A DNA stretch of 64,000 nucleotides. Origin: Zygnema cylindricum (lineage: Eukaryota; Streptophyta; Zygnematophyceae; Zygnematales; Zygnemataceae). Under the pieces are notes generated by a model that was not told the origin of the DNA, did not search any database, and worked only from the letters and a program-made list of their open reading frames with translations. Below, piece by piece: positions 31,690 to 42,658 of this stretch. How positions within the stretch are numbered: position 1 is the first letter of the stretch; every line of letters starts with the position of its first letter. A program made the translations under genes and the position numbers. The stretch is from the NCBI GenBank assembly GCA_037447655.1, contig JBBHKE010002870.1, positions 316,077 to 380,076 on the forward strand, written 5' to 3'.

Positions 31690-32815
31690 GGTTATGGGCC
31701 CACCCTCTACGGTACCAATCTTTAATGGAACAGGCTTCATATACTCGGAAAGTATGATGATAGGAGCTCTATGCGAAAAAAGGTTTTGGGGGATAGTGAG
31801 TGGACGATTGGGGCGTCCATCAAGTCTTGGAATTCCTCCAGGGTTTAAAGGAAGCAGATTCACCAGAAAAGAGGATTCACCTTCAACGGAGGAAACAAAG
31901 GAAGGAGAGGTGGTGGACAAAGGAAAGGAGAAAGAGGCGACCACACCAATAGCAACTGGTTTAGCATTCATGTCACCTATTCCGAGGAACGAGGAGAATG
32001 ATACTGAAACCTGGGACTTCAACAATATGGCGGCAAAGCACTTCATCCTACCCCATCTCACTCAAGGACTTGCATGTCCTCATTTGCAGGTAGAGAGGGC
32101 ATCCGATCTTTGAATGGCTCTCATAGAGATGTACTGAAGTGGTACGATTCAGCAACAACAGTTGGCTGATCAGAAAGTTAAGGAGTATGTATACAAAGGG
32201 GGAAATATGTTGGATTTTTGCAATGAGCTTGCTACACTCTTCATGGAGCTAGAGACTGCGGGAAAAGTTTTTAGTGAAAAAGAAAAGGTTAACTGTTTAC
32301 TAATGAAGTTACCTGATGAGTTTGAGAACATAGTCAACCGTGTGCAGGACTTGCCGGACTCAAGGTGGATATGGAACTCAGTGGTAGGGATGATTCTCGT
32401 TCGAGAGAATACGATTGAGATCTGAAGGGGAGGAAAGAGTGGCCAAGCCTTGGCAACAGCGACCGATTAGAGGAACAAGGATTCGCGGAAACCAGTCGGA
32501 AACTATGGGGGTAGGGAGCAGAAAAAACAGGTTGGCGAGTTCGAACCAAGGGCTCCCAAAGGTTTATGTCATTTTTGTAAGAAACCGGGGCACTATATGG
32601 CAGAGTGCACCAAGCTAACCGAGCTTCGGTTAAAGGAGGGGCAGACCAGTGGTACCCCGAGAGGAAAGAAAAAGGCCCTTGTCACACAGGTACTTGAGGC
32701 GGAATCCGAGGACGAGGACAATGAGCTCCTTTTGGATGAGGAGTTGGAGGCGAAAACTGAGGTTGAAATTCCACGAAGGCAGAAATGTGCTTACGGTGGA
32801 TTGAAAGGTGAAGCA
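31670..32815 (+). pseudogene. Element B gag (several stops)
   Basis: Same product as the gag of A (MEVSEFQVMGPPS, FIYSESMM, FILPHLTQGL, zinc knuckle CHFCKKPGHYMAEC at about 32567-32610). Stops at about 32111 (TGG to TGA), 32135 and 32423 (CGA to TGA) break it; all are C-to-T or G-to-A changes relative to A. Confidence 0.92.
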
Positions 32816-34390
32816 GGCTGAATATATAGATTCAGGTGCCTCAATGCACATGTGTAAGGATAGGCACTTGTTCACTAAGATAAGAAAGATTCCCACCGTA
32901 GAGATAGAGTACGGGGATGGGAGGATAGTCACCACTACTCTTGTAGGATCGGTAGATCTGAAAGTGTTAGTAGAAGGAAAGACATCCATATTAACATTCT
33001 CCGATGTATTGTTTATCCCGGAGCTGATCAAAAACCTTATCTCTACATCTGTATTAGATGATAAGGGTTTTTTTACTAGCACTAGGGAAGGAGTCTTTAC
33101 TGCTAGTTTTGAGGAGGATGTCTATTTCATTGCTGAGAAAGGTAGCCATGGGATGTTTAGGCTGATCTCAAGTAATGAAACGAAGAAACTTTATTATGCT
33201 GGTGTTCATGATATTATGATGTGGCATAAGAGGCTTGGGCATGTGAATCTAGATAAGTTAAGAGAGATGAAAAAGATGGGAGTGGTGGAAGGGATTCAGT
33301 TCAGTGAGAGTGATGATATAAGTGATTGTAGTGGGTGTGCTCAAGGTAAAACACACAGATTACCCTTTCCTAAAACAGCCACCTACAAGGGAGAAAAACT
33401 TCTAGATCTAGTACACACAGATATTTGGGGACCGGCTAGAGTGCCCTCACCGGGGGGGAAGAGGATTTATGATGACTATTACTGATGATTGGTCTCGGTA
33501 TTCCCGGGTGTATTTTTTGAAAAACAAGTCAGAAGCTGACGACTGTTTTAGACAATATAAAGCATGGAGCGAAAAACTCCATGAAACTCCAATCAAGAGA
33601 GTAAGGAGTGACAATGGTGGAGAGTATACTTCTAACTAGTTTGAGGATTTTTTGAGGGAAGATGGGGTTCAACACCAAAAGACAGTTCCAGAAAATCAGG
33701 AACAGAATGGGGTAGCTGAAGGTTAAATAGAACACTAAGTGATAGTGCTAGAAGTATGTTGTCGGATAAGAAGATAGGAAAAAGGTTTTGGGCAGAAGCA
33801 ATGAATTGTGCTAATAACCTCAAAAATAGAGTTCTTACTTCAGCTATAAAAGATCAAACACCTTATGAGAGATGGACATGCCGGAAACCAGACTTATCTC
33901 ATTTAAAGGTTTTCGGCAGTCAAGTATTCAGTCTAGATACAGATCGGTCTAATTGGAAGCTAGATCCTAAAGGAAAACCGGGATACTTATTAGGATATGA
34001 TGAGGATGTTAAAGGATATAGAGTTTATGATCTAAAAAGAGAAGATATAATCTTAGTAAAGCATCTAGTAGTTATGGATGAAAGAAAGTCTGTGGATCCC
34101 TTCAAATATACAAAGTCAGTAAAAATCAGATTTGAGTCAGAAAATTCTGATGACTTTGAGCTTCCTAACTATCCAAGTTTTAGAGACGATGACATTCTTG
34201 CAGGTAGAAATCAGACTGAAAAGGACTCGCTGTGGAAACTCCAGTGACAACTCTACCCGAAGCGGAAGACGTGGTGGAAATTGACTCGGAATCAAGGGAT
34301 AGGGGAGAAACTGAGTTTGTTCGAAAGAATCCACGATAACCATCTATTCCGACCTCAGATTTTGAGGGGGGAAGGAGAAGTAGTAAAAGA
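32816..34390 (+). pseudogene. Element B protease and integrase
   Basis: YIDSGASMHMC and the integrase zinc module are intact in 32808-33485. A 1-bp gain in a G run near 33455 shifts the frame. The core (SDNGGEYTSN, then TAG for CAG at about 33637) and the C-terminal part (33756-34247) follow in other frames. The protein is almost identical to that of A where readable. Confidence 0.92.
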
Positions 34391-36033
34391 ATGCAAGAAA
34401 AACAGGATAATAACAAGGTAACTAAACTATCTCATCAAGATGAACCTCAAACTTATGGAGAGGCAATGACTTGTCCAGAAAGAAATCGGTGGAAGACAGC
34501 CATCAATGAAGAGATGGCCTCAATTATGGCAGCCTATACTTGGGAGCTGGTGGATTGTCCACCTAACCGAAAACCAATCGGTTGTAAGTGGGTTTTCAAA
34601 TTAAAACTGAACCCAGATAACACAATCGAGCGCTACAAGGCCCGACTAGTGGCAAATGGATTTACACAAAAAGAGGGAATTGACTACGAGGAAACCTTTG
34701 CCCCGGTGGTCAGATTTCCCTCCGTCCGCATACTTCTCAGCTTGGCAGCAGCGGAAGACATGGAAGTGCACCACATGGACATCAAAACAGCCTTTTTGCA
34801 TGGAGAATTGGAAGAGGAGATCTTCATGAGACAACCCGAAGGGTTTGTGGAAGAAGGAGAGGAGAGTAAGGTATGCCGGCTGATTAAATCTCTTTATGGT
34901 TTGAAACAGGCGCCTCGACAGTGGAATAAGAAGCTTGATGAGTTCTTACCGGTCTGGGATATATCCGGATCAGCTCAGATCACTCAATCTATGTTTTCGA
35001 AGATGAGGAAGGTTATATATTTATTGCAATTTATGTTGATGATTTGCTTGTTTTAAGTAAATCAATGGAAAAAATTAATAAACTGAAAACCGATCTTAAA
35101 GGGAGATTTGAAATGAAGGATATGGGGGAAGCAAAATATATTTTGGGAATTCAAGTAGAGAGAGACCGAAAAAGAAAAATTATAAGATTGACTCAAAAAG
35201 AAGCAATAGGGAACATGCTTGAAAAATTTCAAATGGATAAAGCTAATAGTTGTACAACTCCAATGGAATTGAAGAAGGGAAGTGAGGGGAGTGAGGAAGA
35301 AGGAGTCATAGTCTTAGACGAGGAATTATCTCCTGAAGAACAAAAGTTCATGCAGACTATTCCTTACAGGCAAGTAGTGGGAAGTCTAATCTATTTTATG
35401 AATTGTACCCGGCCGGATTTAGCTGGAGCTGCAGGAGTGCTGAGTAGAAGTCTAAATGCTCCCACTAAGAAGGATTAGGAGGAAGCTAAGAGAGTTCTTA
35501 GATACTTGATAGGAAGTAGGGATCTATGGTTGCATTTGGGTGGGGTGAATACTGACATCACTACTTGGAGTGATGCTAGTTATGGTGATGCTCCGATGAG
35601 GAGATGCACTTCTGGATATGTATTATATGTGGGTGATGGGGCTTGCTGTTGGAGTAGCAAACAGCAAAAGGTTATTGCTCAGTCCACCATAGAGGTTGAG
35701 TATATGGCCTCTTGCTCTGCTGTAAAAGAATTGATGTGGGTCAAGTCTTTACTTGGTGAACTTGGTCATCTTAAGAGTGGTGTGCATAAAATATTTTGTG
35801 ATAATCAAGCAGCAATCGCTATTTCTGCCAATCCTAAACATCATTTTAAAGCTAAACACATGGACATTAGACTCAGCTTTGTTAGAGAGAAAGTAGAAAA
35901 TAAAATAATCAATTTAGAGTACCGACCAGATAGTGAGATGGTAGCAGATATGATGACCAAACCTGTGCCTTCCCCTAAGCTAATTTTCTGCTGGGAGACA
36001 TGTGGTCTGAAATTAAAGATTGACTCGAAAATA
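34391..36033 (+). pseudogene. Element B reverse transcriptase and RNase H
   Basis: RT frame 34391-35056 shifts near 34945 by loss of one base, resumes 35044-35478, and has a TAG for TGG at about 35476; RNase H runs 35506-36033. The position after QEK that is TAG in A is CAG here, so B keeps the gag-pol junction open. YVDD codons remain (about 35034) but fall out of frame. Confidence 0.92.
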
Positions 36034-36782
36034 AGGGGAGTGTGGAAACTAATGGTTTTAAAGTATTTTCTAGGTCTGAATAGAAATAAAGAAGCTGAGG
36101 CAGTCTACCTCTAACTTCTCTCTCCAACTCTCAAACTTGTCGCAGTCACTGAGAAATTGGAGAGGAAGCTAGAGCCATGGCTACCTAGGCTATCCTGAGG
36201 TTTACGGGAAATTTATACTAGTTTAGGGATTATTTACTAAAAGGTATATGCCGGCCACAGGATTTGATCCTGGTACCTGCCGGCTGACAGATAGTAGATA
36301 GCCGGTAGCCTTAGCCGTTAGGTCTAGAAGTAGTCTTACGTAACGTATAGTACGATATTAATTTAAACATTAATACGTAGGTTAAATCATTTAACTGTAA
36401 CTGTGTACGGTATACATAGATCCGGTAATGTATAAGTACGGAATACGGTACATGCACAAAATCAATACCGCGCATTTTATTTCGTAAGTGAAACGAATAC
36501 CGCGCATGTATTTATTACGGCTACGATTAAATTAGATTCTAATCGGACGGCCGGAATTAGCGCGGAGATCGCGGAAGAAGATTTTGGCGGTTTGTGGTCA
36601 TCGCCACATCGGATGACGCGTGGCAAAATTACATTGGATCGTGGAATCTCCGGAGATTATGGCACCGAATCCGGATATGACATGTGTCGACATTTGGGAC
36701 ATGTCGTACAATGTTCGTACATAAAGTACACCGGCAGATGTACTTTTGCGTACGGAACTGTATTCTGATTGGTTCCGTACAT
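36028..36782 (+). repeat. Polypurine tract and truncated 3' LTR of element B
   Basis: AAAATAAGGGGAG (36028-36040) precedes TGTGGAAACT. The LTR matches the 5' copy for 742 bp and then jumps at GTACAT into family II protease sequence. About 307 bp, including TATA and U5, are missing, consistent with a deletion that also removed the outer halves of the nested LTRs. Confidence 0.9.
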
Positions 36783-37951
36783 TTTTGAAATCTGGAACAT
36801 ACAAAACATTGTGAAATGTTCTCTCTATTAAATTTCCTCTTACATCTACTAACAGGGAAACATCACCCTAAGCAAAAGTGTGGACACTCATTCCACAAGC
36901 ATAGTAAAAATTCCTTGCAGGTGTCAATTTAAAATTTGTAAAAAGCTCTTTGTTCCAACACATGTGAGCCGATGCTCCTGTGTCGATAATCCATCCGACG
37001 TCCTTTTAGGCTTCCATTGCTTGTGCCATGGAAAATAACTCTGACTCATCTTGTTCATTGCAGCTCAAAGACTCATCTTTTTTAGTTATAGATGAAGAAA
37101 ACAAGGAATAGTTTTGTAACTGATTTCCAGAGAAACCTTAGTTAAACTGACTCTGCTGTTAACCTAGCCTGTATAAACCTATCTCATTGGCCTTTTTAAA
37201 TTTAGGACAATACCTATATCAATAACCTTTTTCTCCATGTAGTAAAAGACTGTCTATTTTAACCATGGTTAAATTGTTTTAACTGACCGTGATTTGCGTG
37301 AAACTGATTCCTTTGCTGATTAAACTGATTTTTTAACTTGTTGAACTGACCTTTTCTATCAAAATCTGTGTTAAAAGCCTCTATTTTCTTTTCTCCATTA
37401 AGAACCTTTGAGGTAGCTTGTTCTTCTAAGATAATATTGATAGCAAACTAAAGAGTCCAGCTAGCTTTATCATATTTTTTCAATTCTACATATGCATCTA
37501 TCATACTGCTTGGAAGACCTCTAATGACCAAAGCAGCTTGTTGAAACTCACGAAAGGTGCCACCAGCACATGCATGAGTATCAATAAGAGTTTGAAAGTT
37601 GTTAGTATATTCGGTCATTGTTCCCCCCGAATTTTTGTAGTCCCAAATCTTCCTAGCCAACGGAAGTTCTTTCGAACATTCGCCTTTTCATAAGACGCCT
37701 TGAGCGATTTCCAAATATCAATCGCCATTTTCATCTTGATTCTTGACATAACCAAGTTCTCTGAGCGACACAACTTTAGAGTGTTTCGAGCTTGTGAATT
37801 TTTCTTCACCCATGTCGGATCAGTCTCATCAAGTGATCCATCCAAAATCTCCGGTAAACCTGTAGTTTCAAAGTACGACTCAACCATATCCGCCCTGTAA
37901 GCATATTTATGCCCGTTAAAGATAGAGATGCTTGAAGACAGGCCCATAACC
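36783..37951 (-). pseudogene. Split family II element: gag and protease
   Basis: On the minus strand gag starts at the primer site (VMGLSSSISIFNGHKYAYRAD), continues with KMAIDIWKSLKASYEKANV and a UBN2-like part (MTEYTNNFQTLIDTHACAGG, 37448-37660), then a degraded zinc-knuckle zone, and ends with a protease whose site DVGWIIDTGASAHMC (about 36970-37010) is intact. It breaks after LYVPDFKN at the B LTR. With 24696-29157 it forms one element of which the middle is missing. Confidence 0.85.
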
Positions 37952-38826
37952 TGTTTTTCTATGACAATTGGTTTGGTGCAAGTGGAGGTGCAGCAGTAGT
38001 TGTATAAGTAGACATAGCTAAAAAAGAATCTTAACAAAAATCCCACCAAAACACCACTTTTGATTCACTACACAATCACGCACACAAGTCAAATTCGCAC
38101 CAACTAAAGCACATAAACAAATCACCATACAAGCTGTCGATTCCTAAAATTACAACACAATTGGTCAAGTAAACCATAAGATATGCACTCTGCAAGTTTC
38201 CTAAAAACTGCCCTTAAATTTCCATATTCCTAAAACTGGATATCAAAATATGTCTAAGTCATAAACTTTATACAAAGAGGGTATCCACTGCTTAATGACC
38301 TATCAAGTGTTTGTACTTGGAATAGAAGTAATGTACTGTAGTACGACATAGTACCTTAACGTACTTCTAAAAACCTACTTGCAACTAGCCTAAAGCAAAA
38401 TAGGAAACATCAATTAATAATGCACTTCACTACGAAAATTTATTTTTTTGAAGTATTCAAAATTTGGCGCCGTACAAGTAATGTTGCTGCTAGTTGCAAA
38501 GTACCAAAAGTCAACCTGGGGTGTACTTAATATCCGAGTGCCAAGCACCTCACCTTGTCCCACTTAAATCCTGCTAGTTTATTAAAATGGGCCCAGTGTT
38601 TTTCCTTTAAAATTATGTTCCTTGATGTCCGTTCACATTCCATCCGGCCCCATCCACCGATTCAATGCTCGGATAAGGACATGTGTTCGCAACCATTCCG
38701 CACTTCGCATTGTTATAAAGGACGCGTGTCTATAAAGGGTGCATAACATCTCGAGTTACTACTTTAGTGTCTCACCATTTAAGGTAGGTATTACAACTAA
38801 CTCGAAACAAAATTTAACCTTAAACT
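37952..38826 (-). repeat. 5' LTR of the split family II element (U3 end lost)
   Basis: Similar to the 3' LTR at 24696-25654. It ends AAAAACA at 37952 before GGTTATGGGCC, and about 60-80 bp of the U3 start are missing where RT sequence of element K begins. The last about 60 bases carry the gag start (MSTYTTTAAPP). Confidence 0.83.
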
Positions 38827-40397
38827 TACTTGGAGGCAATTAATAGTCCAGAAAAGAGTAGATGGGTGACAACTATTAATGATAAAATGGCTTCAATTAT
38901 GGAAGGAAATACATATGAGCTGGTGGATTGTCCACCGAACAAAATTCAATTGGATGCAAGTGGGTATTTAAGTTTAAACTCAACTCGAACAACACCATCG
39001 AGCGAGACAATGTTAGATTAGTGGCAAAAGGGTTCACATAGAATGAATGGATCGATTATAAAAAGACCTTTGCTCCAGTGGTAGATTTCCCTACCTACCA
39101 GTTAGGTAATCCACATCTTACTCAGTTAGGCAGCAGCGGAAGACATGGAAGTACACCAGGTGGATATCAAAACAACTTTTTTACACGGAAAATTGGAAGA
39201 AAGATCTTTATGCGACAGCCAAAAGGGTTTGTAGAGAAAAGAGAAGAAAGAAAGGTGTGCAGACTGATAAAGTCCCTTTATGAACTAAAACATGCTCCAC
39301 GCCAATGGAACAAGAAACTAGATGATTTCTTCACAAAGTTGGGATATGTCCCAATCAGCTCGGATTATTACATCTATCTATTTGAGGATGAGAAAGGTAT
39401 AATTTTCAATGCAATTTATTTTTATGATTTGCTTTTTTGAGTAAATTAATGGAGAACGTAAATAAATTGGAAAAATATCTAAAGAGTAGATTTGAAATGA
39501 AAGATTTGGGGGAAGCTAAATATATTTTGGGAATTTAGATGGAGAGGGAAATAATCGGACTAACCCAAAAAGAGGCAATCGAAAATATGATTGAAATTTT
39601 CCAAATGGATAAAGCAAATAGTTGTACAACTTAAATGGATTTAAAATGGGGAAAATGACATGAGTTTTGAAGAGGTAGTTGTAAATCTTGATGATGAGTT
39701 AGGATCGGAGGAAAATGAATTTATGAAAAATATTTTGTACAGATAGGTTGTCGGTAGCTTGAACTATTTTATGATCTGTACCTGACCCGATATAGCGACA
39801 GCTATAGGAATATTGAGTAGGAGTTTGAACGATCCTACGAAAAGAGATTGGGAAGCAGCCAAGAGGGTAATGAGGTATTTGATTGGAACAAGAGATCTGT
39901 GGTTGCATTTAGGAGGGGATAATACTAAAATCACCACTTGGAGTGCTGCCAGTTGTGGGATGCTCTAATGAGGAGGTGTACATCTAGGTATATGTAATAT
40001 GTTGGGAATAGGGCTTGTTGCTGGAGCAGCAAACAAAAAAAGATCGTTGATCAGTCCACAATGAAGGCTGAGTACATGGCCTCGTGCTCTGCTCTAAAGG
40101 ATTTAATTTGGGTGAAATCCTTGCTCTAAGAGCTTGGATATATAAAAAATGGGGTTCAAAGTGTGGTCTGTGATAATCCAGATGCAATTACCATTGCAAC
40201 CATTCTCAATCATCACTTTAAGGCAAAACATATAGATGTCAATTGAGTTTTGTACGAGAAAAAAGTTGGAGATAAAATTATAAATTGGAATATAGATCAG
40301 ATGGAAAATGGTAGCAGATATGATGACAAAACCCGTCCCATCTCCAAAACTGATATGTTGTAGAAAGAAATGTGGACTAAAAGAAAAGACAAACTAG
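38827..40397 (+). pseudogene. Element K: decayed RT and RNase H
   Basis: Family I Pol remnant: INSPEKSRWVTTINDKMASIMEG, a frameshifted RT core, KSLYELKHAPRQWNKKLDDF and NAIYFYDLLF where IAIYVDDLLV is expected (both Asp positions altered or shifted), followed by RNase H scraps to 40380. Many stops. The gag, protease and integrase parts are absent. Confidence 0.87.
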
Positions 40398-41486
40398 AAA
40401 ATAAGGGGAGTGTAGAAATGCATTTTTTAGTTGCTTCTCTTTGTCGCCACTCTAAGTCTATATACTTGTTGTAGTCAGTGAGACTTAGGCAGCCAAGCAG
40501 CCATGGATGCCTTCAGGTAGCTAAAAAGACGGCAACAGATTGACCTCTGCCAAAAAGATATGTGACTTTATCAAGATTTGATCTTGGTCCCTACAAAGTC
40601 ACTGCCAGTTAAACTATTTTCCGCCTTATCCGCTCAGTCCTAGAAGAATCGTTAAGTACATGAGGTGTGATAGTTATATAAACACTTACGCAGCGACAAA
40701 TTTATTTAACCAAACTGACGAAGTGGCACATGTAAATCGACGAAATACATGGACACAAATCTAACCGTATAAAATAACTTGATAGAACGGTCCCCGTTGC
40801 AGCTGCCAACCCGAAATAAACTTTTGGCGGCTTTCAGAGACATGTCACGCGATGCCACGTGGCAGCATATCATTGGACACCGAAAAAGATGGGAGGAGGA
40901 ACCCTGGCTCCCGAGGTGACAGGCGTCAACTAGAAGGCCATGTCGTACAATAGGTGTACAAGAAGTACATCGGCCACAATACCTTCTTGTACTGTACAGT
41001 CCTCTCGTTGGTCCAAGGTTTAGTAGTGGGTAGTTGTAAGTATAGGTTTAGGGACTTAGTAATTTTTGAGTTGCCTCTCTCCAGGTGACCTTTTATATAA
41101 AAAAGACATCTTTGGCCACGTATAACTTACTGCTCATGGGAGCAAATTCAGAAGAAAAAAAATGTACAGTCCTCTCGTTGGTCCAAGGTTTAGTAGTGGG
41201 TAGTTGTAAGTATAGGTTTAGGGACTTAGTAATTTTTGAGTTGCCTCTCTCCAGGTGACCTTTTATATAAAAAAGACATCTTTGGCCACGTATAACTTAC
41301 TGCTCATGGGAGCAAATTCAGAAGAAAAAAAATCGTCTGGGAGTCGGGCCCGCACAGGAGTGAGGTTGGTCAGGACACATGTCTGGGTGGCTTTTATTTG
41401 GTCTGAAAGTAAAAAGGGCAAATTTGATTTTAGAGACTTCATATAAGCTGGATACTCTTTGGGGCAATGGAGGTCATCGAGTTACA
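40398..41486 (+). repeat. Polypurine tract and 3' LTR of element K
   Basis: AAAATAAGGGGAG leads into TGTAGAAATG at 40411; the LTR ends GAGTTACA at 41486. Of its 1076 bp, 170 are an internal tandem duplication (unit 1 at 40993-41162, unit 2 at 41163-41332) that doubles the TATA region. A tRNA-like T-arm lies at about 40570-40600. Confidence 0.88.
40993..41332 (+). repeat. 170-bp tandem duplication covering the LTR promoter
   Basis: Two almost identical 170-bp units, TGTACAGTCCTCTCG to GAAGAAAAAAAA. Each has TTTTATATAAAAAAG (about 41090 and 41260), the TATA-like element of the LTR. Confidence 0.95.
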
Positions 41487-42112
41487 TCCCATTGCTTTGG
41501 ACTTGTGGTTTTTCACTAAATTTCACATTTTTGGTTATCATGGCAGTCTTAGTGTGCTTGTTTGTAATGCGATAATCTTTCTATTGTTTATCACATCCAA
41601 TGAATATTCCTTCTATTGCCTCAGGTGCTAGCTTTCCTCCTCGATTATTATGGTATCGTGGTTGTAAGGGTATGCTCTGCTAAACAGTTTGAGGTGTGAG
41701 AAGTTGGGACGTCTACTATGCCATATCTCGAAAGGTTTTGTTTTGTTTAGAGCCCTTGTTGGGCATCGGTTTCTGATGTAGGTGGTTGTTTAGACTGCTT
41801 CTCCCCAGAAAATCAGCGGTGACGGTGTATGTCGCCATCATGCTTCGCACCATCTCTAGGAGAGTGAGGTTCATACGTTCTGCAACGCCATTTTGCTGCG
41901 GAGTTTCGGGCGTGGTCTGTTTGTGCTCGATACCTTCTGCGATAAGGAACTTCTTAAATTTTGATAAAAGGTATTCCCCTCCATTATCGCTCCTTGAGCA
42001 TTTTATCTTGGCATCTCCAGAATGGCAGCCCGCATCTCCAGAATTGTAATTCGTGCCTTCGAACTTATGAAGATTGGAGTGGGGGCGAGTAACTTGAAAT
42101 CCGGGATCAGCC
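41487..42112 (-). pseudogene. Fourth copia element: gag start fused to integrase
   Basis: On the minus strand it begins with ATG at 42112 (MADPGFQVTR, SNLHKFEGTNYN), a typical gag start, then passes through a short repeat into integrase (SRSDNGGEYLLSKFKKFL, TPQQNGVAERMNLTLLEMVRSMM) and its C-terminal part (about 41500-41700, KLAPEAIEGIFIGCD). The body of gag, the protease and the first half of integrase are deleted. The sequence is of the common plant copia type, unlike families I and II. Confidence 0.75.
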
Positions 42113-42658
42113 ATTTCGGGTAACCAAGGGAGCTTAGGACCATGTACGTTCAATCCCGAGTGGGAAGTTCAGATCCGATCTTTAGATAAGTCACAGAATG
42201 GCAGAAAATTGCAGAAGATATGAGAAGGAGAGAAGAATAGGCATTCACATGTGAAACAAGATAAGAAGGGCCTTTTTTCATAAATCCATTTAGGAAATTT
42301 AGATGAATACGAAATATAAAGCTGGGCAGTTCTGTCCCTATATCAATAAAGCCTTGTCTTTATTCTCTTCTTTGTGAATGATATCCTATTCTTGTGAAAA
42401 CTAACTACTTAAAGCAACCGACTAACAAAGGATCTAAGTGGCAGTCTAATAACTAAATGTCCACGTGTCTACTATTACTCACCTACAATAATGCACCTAC
42501 AATAATGCACATAAAGAGGCGCTGACACACAAACCCACCCTTTAGTAGTGTTCCCAAAATATCGTACGGTGAAGTCGGTACGATTCGACTTTGCGTGAGG
42601 CCGAGATCGGCTTAGTACTGAATTGGGAGAATTGCCCAGTGTCGCACCAAAAACAACA
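42113..42658 (-). repeat. Possible 5' LTR and leader of the fourth copia
   Basis: The minus strand starts TGTTGTTTTTGGTG at 42658 and has a TATA-like GATATAGG/TTTATATTTCG area and AATAAAG signals. Placement rests only on position before the gag start and the TGTTG start; no partner LTR was found. Two copies of CCTACAATAATGCA lie at about 42480-42510. Confidence 0.4.

Noticed and set aside
36041-36782. LTR of 742 bp ending at GTACA
   Set aside because: It looked like a full LTR with TGTA/TACA ends, but TATA and U5 lie beyond this point in all other copies and the primer site is elsewhere, so the 3' LTR of B is truncated.
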